Shown: positions 1 to 9,029 of the stretch, piece by piece
Layout: each line of letters begins with the position of its first letter
Position numbering within the stretch: position 1 is the first letter of the stretch
DNA from: Deltaproteobacteria bacterium
Lineage (GTDB): Bacteria > Myxococcota > JADLHZ01
Direction of reading: 5' to 3'
NCBI GenBank assembly: GCA_020848545.1
Contig: JADLHZ010000009.1
Location: 1-64,000, forward strand
Length of the DNA: 64,000 bases
Notes under the pieces: generated by a model
The model's input: the letters and a program-made list of their open reading frames with translations, nothing else
The model's database searches: none
What the model was told of the DNA's origin: nothing
Position numbers and translations under genes: made by a program

Positions 1-32
1 GCCACGGCGTGGGAGGCCAGGGCCATGGATTG

Positions 33-62
33 GGTCAGGGCTAAGCAGGTCAGGGCTTAGCA
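33..62. repeat. 15-bp tandem duplication
   Basis: Two adjacent 15-base units (33-47 and 48-62) differ at one base. The rest of 1-251 holds no gene I can support. It contains only ordinary GC-rich sequence and the weak upstream region of the DUF433 gene. Confidence 0.6.
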
Positions 63-251
63 ACCACAAAGCACGTCGATCGTTCCTGAAGCGACCGCGA
101 GCTAACCTTTTTCAACAGCCTGCTAGAGATATTTGAGCGTGCATACGGCCCGGCATCATCGCGGGAGCCGCGCCGAACAAGCTCCAGGGCCACGCGCAGG
201 TCGCGAACAAACGCGTTGAAGAATCACCACCGGGCAGGGTAAACTTGCGAT

Positions 252-542
252 GTGCATAATTCAGAGAGCGAGATCTTGCGATCATACCCGTACATCACGC
301 GCACCGAAGGCGTGCGGGCGGGCGCGCCCGTCATCGAAGGCACGCGGATCCCCGTCGCTACGATCGTGCGCTCGCACCAACTCGGGATGGACCTCGACGA
401 GATCCTAGTCCAGTTTCCAACGTTGAAACCGGTACACGTCCACGCAGCGTTGCTCTATTACTTCGACCACCGCGCAGAGATCGAAGGGCTGATCGAGCTG
501 AACAAGCAGCCCCCGCCCGGCGCCGAGATCTTTGATCCTTAG
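252..542 (+). CDS. DUF433 family protein, probable antitoxin
   Basis: A 96-residue protein with the DUF433 pattern: an N-terminal strand-rich part with GTRIPVATIV, then a short helical part (LDEILVQFPTL) like a small winged HTH. In the family, DUF433 proteins are commonly paired with PIN-like DUF5615 proteins and are thought to act as DNA-binding antitoxins. The start is GTG; no better in-frame ATG lies upstream. The next gene begins 3 bases after the stop, so the two are almost certainly co-transcribed and coupled. The toxin-antitoxin role is inferred from family and pairing, not from an active-site argument. Confidence 0.85.
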   Translation: MHNSESEILRSYPYITRTEGVRAGAPVIEGTRIPVATIVRSHQLGMDLDEILVQFPTLKPVHVHAALLYYFDHRAEIEGLIELNKQPPPGAEIFDP

Positions 543-545
543 CGC

Positions 546-896
546 GTGAAACCGCCGCGCCTCTACCTCGATGAAGACATGCACAGCGCGGTCGCGGTCG
601 GCTTGCGGCGGCGCGGGTACGATGTGCTGACGACGCTGGAGGCGAAGCGCACGGGAACGAGCGATGAAGATCAGCTCCGCTTCGCTATCATTGACGGTCG
701 CGCGCTCGTGTCGTTCAACCGAGGGGACTTCGCGGCCTTGCATGCGAGCTTTCTCGCGAACGGCACAGATCACCAGGGGATCGTCTTGCTGCCACAAGCT
801 CCGGTCGGGAGTGTGTTGCGCGCGCTCGCGTCTCTGTTGTCTCGGGAGTCAGCCATCGGGCTGAAGAACAAGCTCGTCTGGCTAAGGATCGCCTGA
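546..896 (+). CDS. DUF5615 PIN-like protein, probable toxin
   Basis: A 116-residue protein of the PIN-like DUF5615 type. It opens with LYLDEDMHSAVAVGLRRRGY, in which the acidic LDED matches the first PIN acidic position. It continues with a conserved DEDQLRFAI segment and a SFNRGDFAAL segment, which supply the further acidic residues expected for metal-dependent RNase activity. Partner of the DUF433 gene 3 bases upstream. GTG start. RNase activity is known for PIN toxins in general but is only inferred here. Confidence 0.85.
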   Translation: MKPPRLYLDEDMHSAVAVGLRRRGYDVLTTLEAKRTGTSDEDQLRFAIIDGRALVSFNRGDFAALHASFLANGTDHQGIVLLPQAPVGSVLRALASLLSRESAIGLKNKLVWLRIA

Positions 897-1043
897 CGCT
901 CCCTGTCCTAGAATTGTGCTAGTCTTGAGCGCATTCTGGGCGATTTCAGATCGGGCCAGGCGAGAAGACACCGCGGTGCAAGCCTCCGAGTTCACTAGGC
1001 TATCGTCGCCCTGAGTCGCCTCGCGTGATCCTGAGTGAAAATG

Positions 1044-1092
1044 CGTCGGCGTCTTTCAAGACCGCCGCCTTAAACCGCTCCGCCACTCCTCC
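1044..1092 (-). pseudogene. Truncated tRNA-Ser (UGA) remnant
   Basis: Read on the minus strand, 1092 to 1044 matches the 5' half of a tRNA-Ser: acceptor strand GGAGGAG, a TGGCGGAGCGG D-arm start, then the anticodon loop CTTGAAA (UGA). The 3' anticodon strand has lost about one base against the expected sequence, leaving a bulged or mismatched stem. The long variable arm, the T arm (no TTCGAAT-like box) and the closing CTCCTCC strand are absent in the following 80 bases. It cannot form a functional tRNA. The rest of 897-1186 shows nothing else recognisable. Confidence 0.65.
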
Positions 1093-1186
1093 GACCGCCT
1101 CGGGATGCGATGATCTCGCGAGAGCGTCAAGCACGGGGCGCGCCGAACCCTTGCTTTGCCGGCGCCGCTCGGCTCTGTGAGCGTAT

Positions 1187-1822
1187 ATGGAACACGCATT
1201 TTGGACGCAGCGCTGGAGCGAGCGGCAGATCGGCTTTCACGAAGGCAAGCCGAACGCGCTGCTCGCCGAGAACATCGCGCGCTTCGAAAAGCCGAAGCTG
1301 CGCGTGCTCGTGCCGCTCTGCGGAAAGGCCGAGGACCTCGCCTGGCTCGCCGCGCGCGGGCACACCGTCACCGGCGTCGAGTTCGTGCCGCAAGCGATCC
1401 AGGAGTTTTTCGCCGAGCACGCGTTGACGCCGGCGCGCGGGGCGGATGGCTCCCTGGCTGCGGCCGGCGTCACGCTCTTTGCTGGCGACTTCTTCGCGCT
1501 CGATGCGAAGACGCTCGGCACCTTCGATCTCATTTATGATCGCGCCGCGCTCGTGGCGTTGGAGCCGAGCATGCGCGCGCGCTACGTGGCGCATTGTAGA
1601 TCACTGCTGAAGCCTGGCGGCGCGATCTTCCTCGTTGCCTTCGCGTACGATCAAACGAAGGCGCCCGGTCCGCCGTGGAGCGTAGCGCCGCGCGACGTCG
1701 AAGCGCTCTACGCCGGAATGCGCATTCAAACCCTGGCGGAGCGGCGCGTCTCGACCTCCGCCCGCCTCGCCGAGGCCGGAATCGAGGCGCTCAGCGAGAC
1801 GGCGTATCTCATCGCTTCCTGA
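1187..1822 (+). CDS. Thiopurine S-methyltransferase (TPMT) family methyltransferase
   Basis: A 211-residue class I SAM-dependent methyltransferase of the TPMT family. The N-terminal FWTQRWSERQIGFHEGKPN is the family's substrate-side motif. VLVPLCGKAEDLAWLAARGH is the glycine-rich SAM-binding motif, followed by an acidic strand end (VTGVE). DLIYDRAALVAL and LLKPGG are the later Rossmann-like motifs. Length is typical of bacterial TPMTs. In bacteria such proteins methylate thiols or selenium/tellurium compounds, but the substrate here cannot be read from sequence. Monocistronic as far as spacing shows. Confidence 0.9.
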   Translation: MEHAFWTQRWSERQIGFHEGKPNALLAENIARFEKPKLRVLVPLCGKAEDLAWLAARGHTVTGVEFVPQAIQEFFAEHALTPARGADGSLAAAGVTLFAGDFFALDAKTLGTFDLIYDRAALVALEPSMRARYVAHCRSLLKPGGAIFLVAFAYDQTKAPGPPWSVAPRDVEALYAGMRIQTLAERRVSTSARLAEAGIEALSETAYLIAS

Positions 1823-1872
1823 CGCGCCTGGCGTTGTGAGCCGAGCAGCCACATCGTATGCACGGAGGCCTC

Positions 1873-2592
1873 ATGCTCGCGCTCGTCATCCTCATCGCCA
1901 CGTCGCCAGAACCCTCCCAGCTCCTCGACGCGGGAGCGGTCACCATCACCAAGTGGACCTACCAGAAGCCGGGCCTCGCGCTCGCGGGCGCCATCGACGA
2001 GAAGAAAACGCGCGTCATTTACACGCTGCGCGGCGAGTTCGACGTGAGCATCGAGGCCGGCCCGCCGCAGCGCTTGCTCGAAGGCGAGGTGCTCTACTTG
2101 ACGCCCGGCCTTCGCTACGCGCTCACCGCCGACGCGCGCGCGCATCTCGCCACGCCCCCGATCGTCATCACCTTCGACGTCACCGCCGACGAGGGCACGA
2201 ACCTCGACGTGCGCTCGCTGAAGATCCGCACCGCCGAGCACGTCAACCACACGATCGCCGGCGGCGCCGGAACTGCGGCGGTGCTCCTCGACCGCATGAA
2301 CCTCGGCCACGGAAGCTTCGCGCTCTCGCGGCTGACGATGCGCGCGGGCGCCGAAGTCCCCCGCCACGTGCACGAGAGCGCCGACGAGATCCTGCTCGCC
2401 GTCGAGGGCGAAGCGTTCATGCTCGTCGCCGGCAAGGCCGCGAAGCTCGTCGCCGGCGAGGCCGTGCGCATCCCGAAGGGCACCGAGCACAGCGCGCGGG
2501 TGCCGAAGCGCTTCACCGCCCTGCAGATCTACGCGCCGAGCGGACCCGAGCAACGCTTCAAGAGCGCCCCGGTCGCCGGCCCGGCGAAATAG
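1873..2592 (+). CDS. Two-cupin-domain exported protein
   Basis: About 239 residues with two cupin folds. The second carries a clear metal-binding cupin motif (RHVHESADEILLAVEGEA), giving the His-x-His...Glu set. The first half (residues about 40-100) has cupin-like strands but no histidine pair, so it is probably non-metal-binding. The N-terminus (MLALVILIATS) is short and hydrophobic, suggesting export. ATG 1873 was chosen because a GGAGG lies at 1864-1868; ATG 1858 in the same frame is possible but lies upstream of this ribosome-binding site. Function beyond cupin fold is unknown. Confidence 0.8.
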   Translation: MLALVILIATSPEPSQLLDAGAVTITKWTYQKPGLALAGAIDEKKTRVIYTLRGEFDVSIEAGPPQRLLEGEVLYLTPGLRYALTADARAHLATPPIVITFDVTADEGTNLDVRSLKIRTAEHVNHTIAGGAGTAAVLLDRMNLGHGSFALSRLTMRAGAEVPRHVHESADEILLAVEGEAFMLVAGKAAKLVAGEAVRIPKGTEHSARVPKRFTALQIYAPSGPEQRFKSAPVAGPAK

Positions 2593-2661
2593 CGCACATT
2601 CGCACGCTACGAGGCGTCGCATTCGGACAACCGCGCACGCCCGCGTCGCGATAACGCCGGC

Positions 2662-2991
2662 ATGAGCACGATTCGTAGCGTTCCGCTGAACCAGGCCATC
2701 AACCAAGCCCCACGCACCGTCGTCGAGGCGCTCAAGCTGAAGAACAACGGCGAGCTGCCCGCGGCCCTCACCGAGCAAGACCTCGTCGACTTGAAGGGCA
2801 TCTTCAAGCCGGAATCTCGCGAGGCGATGTTCTTGAGCACGCAGCTCGTCCGCTTCTTCGCGTCGAGCAAGGCGACCACCGATTCGTCCGGCGCCGTCGT
2901 CGGCATGATGACGAAAGATCAAGCGAAGACCGCAATGGGCCTCGTCTCGTCGCTGATCGCGATCGCGACCGGCTCGAGCGAAGACAAATAA
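2662..2991 (+). CDS. Hypothetical small protein
   Basis: A 109-residue protein I do not recognise. It is hydrophilic and mostly helical in appearance. The middle (EALKLKNNGELPAALTEQDL) looks like a helical repeat-like segment, and the C-terminal helix is Ala/Ser/Ile-rich (LVSSLIAIATGSSEDK). No signal peptide or membrane segment. It stands alone between the cupin gene and the PilZ gene, 72 bases before the latter. Codon use matches the neighbours. Confidence 0.65.
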   Translation: MSTIRSVPLNQAINQAPRTVVEALKLKNNGELPAALTEQDLVDLKGIFKPESREAMFLSTQLVRFFASSKATTDSSGAVVGMMTKDQAKTAMGLVSSLIAIATGSSEDK

Positions 2992-3063
2992 GCCCTTCGG
3001 GCCGTAGGCTTTCTTGTAAATTGCCGCTCTTCTGAAACAATTGCGGAGAGGGCAACTTCTCGG

Positions 3064-3780
3064 ATGAAGAAGGTCGCGGGCGTCTTTCACGTCGAGCGCC
3101 GCAACAGCGCACGCCTGGAGATCCGCCTGCGGGTCGCCTTTGCCTGGCAGAACCGAACCGCCCACGGCGAAACCCTCGACATCTCGGAGACCGGCCTCCG
3201 GCTTCGCGCCAACGCCGAGCTCGCGGTTGGCGCGCGGCTCATCCTCTTCCTCGGCGAGAGCAACGAGACCGCGATGCAGCGCATCGAGGTCGAGGTGAGC
3301 TGGGCGCACGGCGTGCGCGATCTGCATGGCATCTTCGAATGCGGCGGGCGCTTCGTCTCGTTGCCCGACGGCGCGCTCGACCGTTTGCGCGCGATCATGG
3401 CGCAGGCAAAGGCGAGCACCCCCGGCGCCGCCAGCGATGCGCCCGAGGTGATCGACGAGGCCGACATCGTCGATCTCGTCCCCGCCGCCGACAATTGGCG
3501 CGATCCGAAGGCGCTCGACGCCGCGCTCGCGAGCGACACCGAGCGTCGCGCCAAGAACCAACAGGTCGCTTCACAGCTCCTGAAGATCGCCCACGAGCTC
3601 ATCGATCAAGACGAGCTCGACACGGCCATCTCCGTACTCACAGCTGGTGCGCAGCGCGTTCCAGACTCGGCCGACATCATTGAAGAGCTCGCGCAGTTAC
3701 TTTTTCGCCGCGGGCGCGTGCAGGAGTCCGCCGCGCTTTTTGACAAGGCGCTGCGCATTCGGCAGGAACAAGGGTCATAA
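3064..3780 (+). CDS. PilZ domain protein with C-terminal TPR-like region
   Basis: A 238-residue cytoplasmic protein. Residues about 10-110 form a PilZ domain with both c-di-GMP signatures: RNSAR at residues 13-17 (RxxxR) and DISETG at 39-44 (DxSxxG). The C-terminal 80 residues are helical with TPR-like spacing (ASQLLKIAHELIDQDELDTAIS, then AQLLFRRGRVQESAALFDKAL). It therefore probably binds c-di-GMP and presents a protein-interaction platform. The start follows a GGAGAGG stretch at about 3043. The next gene starts 2 bases after the stop, so they form one operon and probably act together. Confidence 0.9.
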   Translation: MKKVAGVFHVERRNSARLEIRLRVAFAWQNRTAHGETLDISETGLRLRANAELAVGARLILFLGESNETAMQRIEVEVSWAHGVRDLHGIFECGGRFVSLPDGALDRLRAIMAQAKASTPGAASDAPEVIDEADIVDLVPAADNWRDPKALDAALASDTERRAKNQQVASQLLKIAHELIDQDELDTAISVLTAGAQRVPDSADIIEELAQLLFRRGRVQESAALFDKALRIRQEQGS

Positions 3781-3782
3781 CA

Positions 3783-5123
3783 ATGCCCGAAACTTCGAGT
3801 ATTCAGAGCGTCACCCGCGGATCGATCGCCTACGTTCGCGTCTATGGCGTGATCGACGAGAGCTTCGACCCCGACAAGCTCGTCGCCGCGGCCGAGGGTA
3901 AGGATGTCATCCTCAACCTGAAGGCGGTGTCGCGCCTCAGCTCGTTCGGTGTCCGCGAGTGGGTGCACGCCGTCACCAAGCTGGCGGCCAAGGTGCAGCG
4001 GATCTACTACGTCGAGTGCTCGCCGGCGATTGTCGCGCAGCTCAACATGATCGCGAACTTCGCCGGCTCGGGCTCGGTCGTGTCGGTGCAAGTGCCGATG
4101 ATCTGCGAGTCGTGCAACTGGGACACCGAGACGCTCATCGACATCGCCAAGCACAACGTCAAAGAATCGCCGCAGCTTGCATGCAAGCGCTGCGGCTCGG
4201 CGATGACGATCGACGACTTGCCGGAGCTGTACTTCGCGTTCGCGAGCAACAAGCAAAGCGCGATCGATCCGAGCGTCGAGGCGTTCTTGAAGGAGTTCCA
4301 AGACGCCAACCCGGGCGCGCCACCTAAACCGCCGAGCCCCGCGGCCCCCACGGGCTCGACCGCCGCACCGCCGCCGCCGCTCGCGCCATCCACTGCGCAG
4401 GGAGCAAGCGTGCAGCCGGCGCCGACCTCGATGCCTACCTCGATGCCTACCTCGATGCCGACCTCGATGCCGACCTCGATGCCGCCGACAACGCCGACGC
4501 CGATGGAGGGCGGTGACACGAACGAAGCGACCGAAGCCGAGCTCGCCTTCGCGAAGAAGAAGCCACCGTACGCCATTATCGTCGGCGGCATCATCGTCGC
4601 GATCGCGGCCGTCGGCTGGTGGCTGACGCAGAGCGAGCCGCAGCCGCCGCCGCAAACGACCGCCCCGACCGCCGCGACGCAACCCGCGTCAGCACCCGCG
4701 TCGCAGGCCGCCAGCGCACCGGTTGAAACGAAGCCGCCCCCGGTCGATGCGGCGGCGGAGCAGAAGCGCGCGATGACCGCATACGCCGCCAAAGACTACG
4801 AGACGACGGTCACCGCCGCGACGCTGGCCGTAGCGAACGGTGTCAGCGATGCCGACATGCAGCTCGCGCTCGCCGATGCGCATCAAAAGCTCGGTCACGC
4901 GGACGTCGCAATCGCCGGGTACGCCGCAGCGGAGGCGCTCCTGAAGGCGAAGGACAAGCGGCTCTCCGAGGCGCTGTTTCAACACGCCGAAGCGTTGGTC
5001 GCGCAGGGCAAAGGTGCCGACGCCAAGCCGCTCTACGATCGCTTGCTCAAAGAGTTTCCAAAGACGCCCCACAAGAAGGCGGCCAAGGCGGCGCTCAAGA
5101 AGATCGCTAAGAAGAAGCGTTGA
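3783..5123 (+). CDS. STAS-like / zinc-ribbon / single-TM / TPR protein
   Basis: A 446-residue multidomain protein. Residues 1-105 resemble a STAS or anti-sigma-antagonist fold (VILNLKAVSRLSSFGVREW). Residues about 110-150 carry two CxxC knuckles (CESC and CKRC), as in a zinc ribbon. A Pro/Ala-rich linker follows, with five tandem PTSM units encoded by a 12-base repeat near 4425-4483. A transmembrane helix lies near residue 262 (IIVGGIIVAIAAVGWWL). A periplasmic-side TPR-like helical domain ends in a Lys-rich tail. Coupled to the PilZ gene. This arrangement suggests a membrane-attached signalling partner, but the exact role is not known to me. Confidence 0.85.
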   Translation: MPETSSIQSVTRGSIAYVRVYGVIDESFDPDKLVAAAEGKDVILNLKAVSRLSSFGVREWVHAVTKLAAKVQRIYYVECSPAIVAQLNMIANFAGSGSVVSVQVPMICESCNWDTETLIDIAKHNVKESPQLACKRCGSAMTIDDLPELYFAFASNKQSAIDPSVEAFLKEFQDANPGAPPKPPSPAAPTGSTAAPPPPLAPSTAQGASVQPAPTSMPTSMPTSMPTSMPTSMPPTTPTPMEGGDTNEATEAELAFAKKKPPYAIIVGGIIVAIAAVGWWLTQSEPQPPPQTTAPTAATQPASAPASQAASAPVETKPPPVDAAAEQKRAMTAYAAKDYETTVTAATLAVANGVSDADMQLALADAHQKLGHADVAIAGYAAAEALLKAKDKRLSEALFQHAEALVAQGKGADAKPLYDRLLKEFPKTPHKKAAKAALKKIAKKKR

Positions 5124-5148
5124 GGCGATGAACCCGGTCGCCAAGACG

Positions 5149-5640
5149 CTATTTCGGCTTTGAGCGAAGTTGCACGAGCTCCGTGTCCTTTTCGGCGACG
5201 AGCTTCTCGAGATCGGCGATCTTCTTGTCGAGCTCGGCCTGCGTTTCCTTGAAGCGCGTCTTCAAGCGCCGCTCGTCGGTGACGTCGCGATGCGTGACGA
5301 ACACGCCCACCACGTTGCCGCTCGTGTCGCGTAGCGGGATGGCGCTGAGCTCGAGCACCAGCTCGCGACCGGACGGCGTCTTGCCGTGGATCTCTTCCAT
5401 ACGGACCGGCGCGTTGCGCTTCAGGCACTCGACGGCGATGCAGCGGTCCTTGCAGATCTCGAGTTGCAGGAGCTCGAAGCAATGCGTGCCGGTGACCGAG
5501 CGGCGCTGCGCCGGCCGCAAGCCGAGCATCTGCTCGAACACGCCGTTGTGCTGACGAATTCGCCGATCGGAGTCGACGACGAAGTACGAGTCGAAAAACA
5601 CCGGGCCAAACCGGTTCATGGCTTCGAGATCGTCTGGCAC
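5149..5640 (-). CDS. PAS domain protein with coiled-coil tail
   Basis: A 163-residue protein with a single PAS domain (residues about 10-120; SYFVVDSDRRIRQHN at the start, then the strand LVLELSAIPLRDTSGNVVGV and DVTDERR at the PAC end). It ends in a heptad-like helix (about 120-160: LKTRFKETQAELDKKIADLEK). There is no kinase, HTH or GGDEF domain, so it is a stand-alone sensor or dimerisation module. Three cysteines close together (CKDRCIAVEC) could bind a metal or respond to redox state; this is inference. GTG start; an ATG seven codons in is an alternative. Confidence 0.85.
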   Translation of the reverse strand: MPDDLEAMNRFGPVFFDSYFVVDSDRRIRQHNGVFEQMLGLRPAQRRSVTGTHCFELLQLEICKDRCIAVECLKRNAPVRMEEIHGKTPSGRELVLELSAIPLRDTSGNVVGVFVTHRDVTDERRLKTRFKETQAELDKKIADLEKLVAEKDTELVQLRSKPK

Positions 5641-5706
5641 CCGCAGAGTATGCCGGCGGACCTAGCCCTACGCACGAAAACGGGCACGAAAAGGGACGAA
5701 AAGGGA

Positions 5707-5760
5707 CCGGGGAGGGTTGGCGTCCCGGGGAGGGTTGGCGTCCCGGGGAGGGTTGGCGTC
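5707..5760. repeat. Three perfect 18-bp tandem repeats
   Basis: Exactly three head-to-tail copies of an 18-base G-rich unit (5707-5724, 5725-5742, 5743-5760; each contains GGGGAGGGTTGGCGTC). They lie upstream of the PAS gene and just past the groEL terminator. The remainder of 5641-5996 holds that terminator and otherwise only degenerate GC-rich sequence. Confidence 0.9.
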
Positions 5761-5772
5761 GCGTCGCCAAGG

Positions 5773-5808
5773 AAAAAGCCCGGTGAGGACTCGCATCCCC
5801 ACCGGGCT
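5773..5808 (-). terminator. Intrinsic terminator of the groES-groEL operon
   Basis: A perfect 9-bp inverted repeat (5777-5785 and 5800-5808, AGCCCGGTG with its complement) with a 14-base loop. On the minus strand it is followed directly by a run of five T (5773-5777). It lies about 190 bases past the groEL stop codon, oriented to stop groESL transcription before the PAS gene. Confidence 0.8.
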
Positions 5809-5996
5809 CTATTCTTCAAGGCGTCCCAGGTCTCTCGTGACAACCCGGGTTTTCGAACGAGGCGGGGTCGAATGCGAGGCGCGACCGAGCGAGAAGCGCA
5901 GGCGTAGCGGTAGCCCAAGCGGCGAGTGAGCGCTAACCTACGTCGAGCATCGCAGCGACCGAGCAACGAAGCAGTCGGCCCCGGATCGTTCGAAAA

Positions 5997-7694
<1,698 letters not shown>

Positions 7695-7988
7695 TTACTT
7701 GTTGTCGAGGATGCCGAGGACGTCTTCCTCGCGCAGGATGAGGTGCTCGTCGCCGTCCAGCTTGATCTCGGTGCCCGAGTACTTGCCGAACAGGATGCGA
7801 TCGCCGGCCTTCACTTCGAGCGACGCGAGCTTGCCGTCGTCCAAGCGCTTGCCGTTGCCGACGGCGATCACCTTGCCTTCGATCGGTTTTTCTTTGGCGC
7901 TGTCGGGGATGATGATCCCGCCTTTGGTCTTCTCTTCCTCTTCGACGCGCTTGACGAGAATGCGATCATGCAGGGGGCGGAATTTCAT
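7695..7988 (-). CDS. groS: 10-kDa co-chaperonin GroES
   Basis: A 97-residue GroES, lid of the GroEL chamber. It shows [14 protein letters not shown], the mobile loop ([14 protein letters not shown]) and the VLGILDNK end. The start at 7988 is set by the family N-terminus and a GGAGG ribosome-binding site nine bases upstream; a longer in-frame extension to 8051 would include the CIRCE-side leader and is not credible. First gene of the groESL operon, with the promoter and operator at 8045-8109. Confidence 0.98.
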   Translation of the reverse strand: MKFRPLHDRILVKRVEEEEKTKGGIIIPDSAKEKPIEGKVIAVGNGKRLDDGKLASLEVKAGDRILFGKYSGTEIKLDGDEHLILREEDVLGILDNK

Positions 7989-8044
7989 AGAGACTGTCCT
8001 CCAAAAAGGGATGCGGTTGTGACGGCTTCGGCGGGGGCGCGCAA

Positions 8045-8071
8045 CTGGCACTCACCCCTGTCGACTGCTAA
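8045..8071 (-). promoter_or_regulatory. CIRCE operator (HrcA site) of groESL
   Basis: Two 9-base arms separated by exactly 9 bases: 8045-8053 (CTGGCACTC) and 8063-8071 (GACTGCTAA). Against the canonical CIRCE arms TTAGCACTC and GAGTGCTAA these match 7 of 9 and 8 of 9. It sits just downstream of the -10 box and upstream of groES, the normal CIRCE position. Heat-shock repression by HrcA is therefore expected; hrcA is not in this window. Confidence 0.8.
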
Positions 8072-8081
8072 CGGCGCGGGC

Positions 8082-8109
8082 AATATACGCACTGGCCACC
8101 GTCGGGCAA
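8082..8109 (-). promoter_or_regulatory. Probable sigma-70-type promoter of groESL
   Basis: On the minus strand a -35 TTGCCC (8104-8109) and a -10 TATATT (8082-8087) are 16 bases apart. Transcription would start inside or just before the CIRCE element, which fits repression by HrcA. Confidence 0.6.
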
Positions 8110-8311
8110 GTGGGTTTTGTGCGGATTTGGCAACGTTTTCGCCATTCCCGGCGACCACAACGTTCCACAGCAGAGGCGTATTCGCCCGTGCCAGGAAATG
8201 CGGCACCCGCTTTCACAAGCGATCATCAGTCGGGATGAGGGACAAGCTCCCTCGGGATTCACACAACTTTTCCACAAACTGCCGACAACAAAAAAAGATG
8301 GGCTCGCGCTT

Positions 8312-8327
8312 ATTCTATCGATAGAAT
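8312..8327. promoter_or_regulatory. Perfect 16-bp palindrome, candidate operator
   Basis: ATTCTATCGATAGAAT is a perfect AT-rich palindrome, out of character with its GC-rich surroundings. It is centred about 47 bases before the 8367 start codon. A dimeric regulator site is plausible; the regulator is unknown. The remainder of 7989-8366 holds the groESL promoter and operator and no gene. Confidence 0.5.
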
Positions 8328-8366
8328 GAGACACAGATACGCGAGGAGGTCAGAGGGTTTGGACTT

Positions 8367-9029
8367 ATGACACGTCGCAAGATCACAAAGACACCATCAG
8401 CACACAAGAAGGCAGGCCAGTCGGCCGCCCCCGAGCAGACCGTTGTCACCGAAGCCTCCATGGTGACCTTCTTTCACAAAGAGATCGAAAGTGTGGTCGA
8501 GAGCCAGGGGGTCAAGCTCAGCGATCACACGAAGAGCTATGTCGTCAATCTGCTCTCCGAGTATTCGAACGCCGCGGCGCTGCATCAACAGAAAGACGAC
8601 AACAACACGCTCGCGATGCTCTACCTGCGCTCGCAGCAAGTCTCCCACGAAGAACGCGTGCGGATGCTGCGTCGGCTGGGCGACCTCTCGCTGTGCGTGA
8701 GCGGTTGGTTCGCCGACAGCCTGAATCGCAAGGTCGTCGACGTCGACTACTACATCAGCATGGGCGGCGGCGCGTACTCGACGCTCGCGAGCATCTTCGA
8801 GCGCAAGCCGGAGGCATCGGTGTTTGTCGAGCTCTACGACGAGCTCGCGCGCAAGTTCTCGATGGTCGTCGAGGTCTTGAACGAAGTGAGTGAAGGCACC
8901 GGCAGCCGCGACACCTCGATGCTGCGCCTCTATGACCGTTGGATGAAGACAGGCAGCGAGCGCATGCACCGGATCTTGTGCGAGCGCGGCATCGTGCCGA
9001 ACCGCACGCTCAAACCGACTCCACAATAA
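8367..9029 (+). CDS. Conserved-looking hypothetical protein
   Basis: A 220-residue soluble protein I do not recognise. It has a Lys/Ala-rich N-terminus (residues 1-30), then a helical domain with conserved-looking segments (VTFFHKEIESVVESQG, LYLRSQQVSHEERVRMLRRLGD, DVDYYISMGGGAYSTLA). No membrane segment. The stop codon overlaps the next start by one base (TAATG), so the two genes are translationally coupled. A 16-bp palindrome lies upstream. It may belong to a family typical of this lineage, but no function can be assigned. Confidence 0.8.
   Translation: MTRRKITKTPSAHKKAGQSAAPEQTVVTEASMVTFFHKEIESVVESQGVKLSDHTKSYVVNLLSEYSNAAALHQQKDDNNTLAMLYLRSQQVSHEERVRMLRRLGDLSLCVSGWFADSLNRKVVDVDYYISMGGGAYSTLASIFERKPEASVFVELYDELARKFSMVVEVLNEVSEGTGSRDTSMLRLYDRWMKTGSERMHRILCERGIVPNRTLKPTPQ

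Noticed and set aside
1726-3561. 611-codon frame on the minus strand over four genes
   Set aside because: It overlaps the methyltransferase, cupin, small unknown and PilZ genes, whose products have clear family motifs. Its translation is Arg/Ala/Gly-rich without motifs.
4425-4485. 12-bp repeats that might suggest a CRISPR or microsatellite element
   Set aside because: They encode in-frame PTSM linker units of the STAS/zinc-ribbon protein. No spacers, so not CRISPR.
8268-8276. DnaA-box-like TTTTCCACA near groESL
   Set aside because: It is a single copy with no cluster, no AT-rich unwinding region and no dnaA or dnaN nearby, so not an origin.
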